DNA from: Ruminococcus sp.
GTDB taxonomy: Bacteria > Bacillota > Clostridia > Oscillospirales > Ruminococcaceae
Assembly: GCA_023667165.1 (NCBI GenBank)
Contig: JAMPAO010000133.1
Coordinates: 1-6,111 of the forward strand
Direction: 5' to 3'
DNA: 6,111 nucleotides
The position numbers were made by a program, and so were the translations under genes. The notes beneath the pieces were generated by a model. It saw nothing but the letters and a program-made list of their open reading frames with translations. It ran no database searches and was not told the origin of the DNA. Position 1 is the stretch's first letter; each line of letters opens with the position of its first letter. This document shows, one piece after another, positions 4,359 to 6,111 of this stretch.

Positions 4359-4452
4359 ACGAATAAAATATAAAAATTCATACATAATCTATCAAAAATT
4401 AACAAACAATGAAATAGAATATGTTAAAATGTAAAAAATATGCAAAACCCTC

Positions 4453-4481
4453 TTGACATATGGATAACTGTATGTTATACT
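4453..4481 (+). promoter_or_regulatory. Sigma-A promoter of the recombinase
   Basis: TTGACA (4453-4458) and TATACT (4476-4481) are separated by 17 bp. The start would fall near 4488, giving a leader of about 30 nt before ATG 4518. Confidence 0.8.
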
Positions 4482-4503
4482 GTCAACAGTGCTTGCTTGA
4501 CAG
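4480..4503. promoter_or_regulatory. Inverted repeat at the recombinase start site, possible operator
   Basis: CTGTCAA (4480-4486) and TTGACAG (4497-4503) are perfect 7-bp inverted arms around a 10-bp centre. They overlap the end of the -10 box and the transcription start. With the -35 TTGACA (4453-4458) this makes three alternating copies of the same 6-mer. A repressor or the recombinase itself could bind here. Confidence 0.45.
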
Positions 4504-4517
4504 AATAGGAGGTACAT

Positions 4518-6111
4518 ATGCAATACAACAATAAAAACTCCGTTAAGGTGACGGCTCTTTACGCGAGGTTCTCGCACAATGATTCGGACGATGAAAGCAA
4601 CAGCATAGCTAATCAGCGTAAAATCCTGCAAAATTACGCCAAAGAAAAGGGTTTTTCCTGCACACGGTTTTACGCGGACGATGGTATAAGCGGCACAACG
4701 TTTGACCGTCCCGAATTTAAACGTATGCTTGCCGACATTGAAAACGGCGAAATAGAAACGGTTATAGTGAAAGATTTGTCGCGGTTTGGGCGGCTTAGCT
4801 CAATGGTCGGCTACTATACGGATTTTTATTTTCCGCAAAATTCTATTCGGTTTATTGCTGTCATTGACGATGTGGACAGCGACAACGGGGACAATGAATT
4901 TGCTCCGTTCAAGAACATTTTTAATGAATGGTATGCCCGCGATACGTCCCGCAAGATAAGAGAAACCTTGAAAAATAAAGGTGAAAACGGCGGTATTCTT
5001 TGTGTAAAACCTATTTTCGGCTACAAAAAAGGCCCCGACAATAAAAACCACTGGCTTATTGACGATGAGGCTGCGGAAATTGTAAGGTTGATTTTTGATT
5101 ACTGTACCAAGGACGGTATGGGAACAACTTTAATCGCCACAGCGTTAAGAAACGGCGGCGTACCTACTCCTCGTCAATATTTTCTCAAAAAGGAGCTGAT
5201 TAAGGAAAATCCCGAAAAGGACAAAAATCTTTGTTGGGAAATTACAACAATTCGCGGTATTTTGCGAAATCGTGCATATTGCGGTGATGTGGTTAATTTT
5301 AAAACCTATCGAAAATCTTATAAAGACCGCAAGATGTACAAAAATGCTCCCGAAAATTACCGTGTATTCGAGGGAGTTAATGACCCGATAATCTCCGAAG
5401 AACAATTCAGAGTTGCACAGGAGATTTTGGATAAGAAACGCAGAGTACCAACCGTGAGAGAACCCGATATGTTTCAAGGGTATATTTACTGCGCTAACTG
5501 CGGCAAACGGCTTTCTATCCGCCGAGCGTACCGAAAGGGCGATGTTGCTGTATATGTGTGCAATACATACAGGCGTAACCCCGAAATGTGTACATCTCAC
5601 TATACAAGGCGTGATATTCTTGAAGAATTTACTTTAAAACAGGTTCGTAGGCTATTGTATACCGCTAAGGATAATCTTAATGTGTTTGTACAAAAGCTCC
5701 AATCGGATATGGACGATAATACCAAAAAAGATTTGCAGAAAGTCAAGCGTGAATTGAAAAAACTGCAAAGCAGGAGTTCAGAGCTTAACAAAATTATTGC
5801 AAAACTTTATGAGGATATGGCGTTGGGTAAAATCACGGAAGAACGTTATTCAGTAATGGTTACGGACTTTGAAAAAGAACAAAAGGAAATCAACCTCAAA
5901 ATTGAGGATTTTCAAGCAAAGCTTTGTGCCGAAAGCCAAACGTCGGAGCTGATTGAAAGATTTGTTGAAACAATCAGTAAATACAAAGACGTTGATGTTA
6001 CCGAGCTAAATCAATATGTGCTTCTTGATTTAGTTGATAAAATCAACATAAGGCAAAAAGAGGACGGGCAAAGGTATGAAGCTGTCATTGACATTTACTT
6101 CAAATGTATAG
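4518..6111 (+). CDS. Large serine recombinase (TnpX/TndX-like), 3' end cut by window
   Basis: ATG 4518 lies five bases after a perfect AGGAGG (4507-4512); the frame stays open for 531 codons to the window edge. The N-terminal resolvase domain (about 10-160) has the catalytic serine in LYARFS (S19), the NSIANQ motif (28-33), GISGTTFDRPEF (56-67), and the arginines of KDLSRFGR (85-92). A Recombinase domain follows (about 175-300), then a zinc ribbon with C325, C328, C348 and C358. A charged coiled coil covers about 395-460, and a DUF4368-type end (LIERFVETISKY onward) reaches IDIYFKCI. Relatives usually stop soon after this motif, so only a few codons are probably missing. Such enzymes excise and integrate clostridial transposons without needing long homology. 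All key residues are intact, so it is likely active. After SRFGR it has LSSMVGYY where relatives usually have D-x-L-x-V-G. Family is certain; the exact element type is not. Confidence 0.93.
   Translation, partial: MQYNNKNSVKVTALYARFSHNDSDDESNSIANQRKILQNYAKEKGFSCTRFYADDGISGTTFDRPEFKRMLADIENGEIETVIVKDLSRFGRLSSMVGYYTDFYFPQNSIRFIAVIDDVDSDNGDNEFAPFKNIFNEWYARDTSRKIRETLKNKGENGGILCVKPIFGYKKGPDNKNHWLIDDEAAEIVRLIFDYCTKDGMGTTLIATALRNGGVPTPRQYFLKKELIKENPEKDKNLCWEITTIRGILRNRAYCGDVVNFKTYRKSYKDRKMYKNAPENYRVFEGVNDPIISEEQFRVAQEILDKKRRVPTVREPDMFQGYIYCANCGKRLSIRRAYRKGDVAVYVCNTYRRNPEMCTSHYTRRDILEEFTLKQVRRLLYTAKDNLNVFVQKLQSDMDDNTKKDLQKVKRELKKLQSRSSELNKIIAKLYEDMALGKITEERYSVMVTDFEKEQKEINLKIEDFQAKLCAESQTSELIERFVETISKYKDVDVTELNQYVLLDLVDKINIRQKEDGQRYEAVIDIYFKCI

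Noticed and set aside
3956..4405. Minus-strand ORF of 149 codons
   Set aside because: It is antisense to the tail of the PBECR4 gene and starts in AT-rich spacer beyond two terminators; its serine- and cysteine-rich product is typical of an antisense shadow.
4800..5791. Several minus-strand ORFs within the recombinase
   Set aside because: All lie opposite an intact, homologous plus-strand recombinase frame and lack SDs.

Overview
The window looks like part of an integrated mobile element, probably an integrative and conjugative element (ICE) or its decayed remnant, in a low-GC Gram-positive anaerobe of the Clostridia. The evidence is strong AGGAGG-type ribosome binding sites, near-consensus sigma-A promoters with 17-bp spacers, AT-rich codon use, a fragment of the giant helicase/methylase protein of clostridial ICEs, and a large serine recombinase at the right edge. 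No rRNA, tRNA or CRISPR array was seen.

Left part (1-1630). A consensus promoter with a 9-bp inverted repeat over its -10 box drives a 111-residue protein with a winged-helix-like N-terminus and a C-terminal membrane helix. Convergent to it on the minus strand are two tiny ORFs (46 and 35 codons) with excellent Shine-Dalgarno sequences, missed by length cut-offs. Around 678-723 a perfect plus-strand promoter overlaps a weaker minus-strand one. The plus promoter reads through a palindromic, probably autoregulatory operator (761-792) into an XRE-type repressor that seems to start at CTG (834). A gene-poor stretch (1209-1631) holds three terminator-like hairpins, two of them strong.

Middle (1632-2975). 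This is the C-terminal part of an SNF2-type helicase/methylase ICE protein. It begins abruptly at helicase motif VI and has no ribosome binding site, so it is a remnant.

Central module (2977-4313). A 16-bp inverted repeat pair brackets a consensus promoter, two 52-bp near-identical repeats at a 53-bp period with A-rich junctions, a long terminator hairpin, and a gene whose N-terminal half matches the PBECR4 family (a predicted RNase of the Barnase/EndoU/ColicinE5-D/RelE-like fold). This is the layout of a type III toxin-antitoxin locus (promoter, repeat RNA, leaky terminator, RNase toxin), but with a toxin family I do not know in that role. It is the most interesting feature here.

Right part (4314-6111). 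An AT-rich spacer with phased TTATAAAA repeats is followed by a consensus promoter with an overlapping inverted repeat and a large serine recombinase. Its catalytic and zinc-binding residues are intact, and it runs off the window within its last few codons. The recombinase probably moves the element, and the XRE protein probably controls a regulatory switch. The RNase module would be cargo acting in addiction or phage defence.
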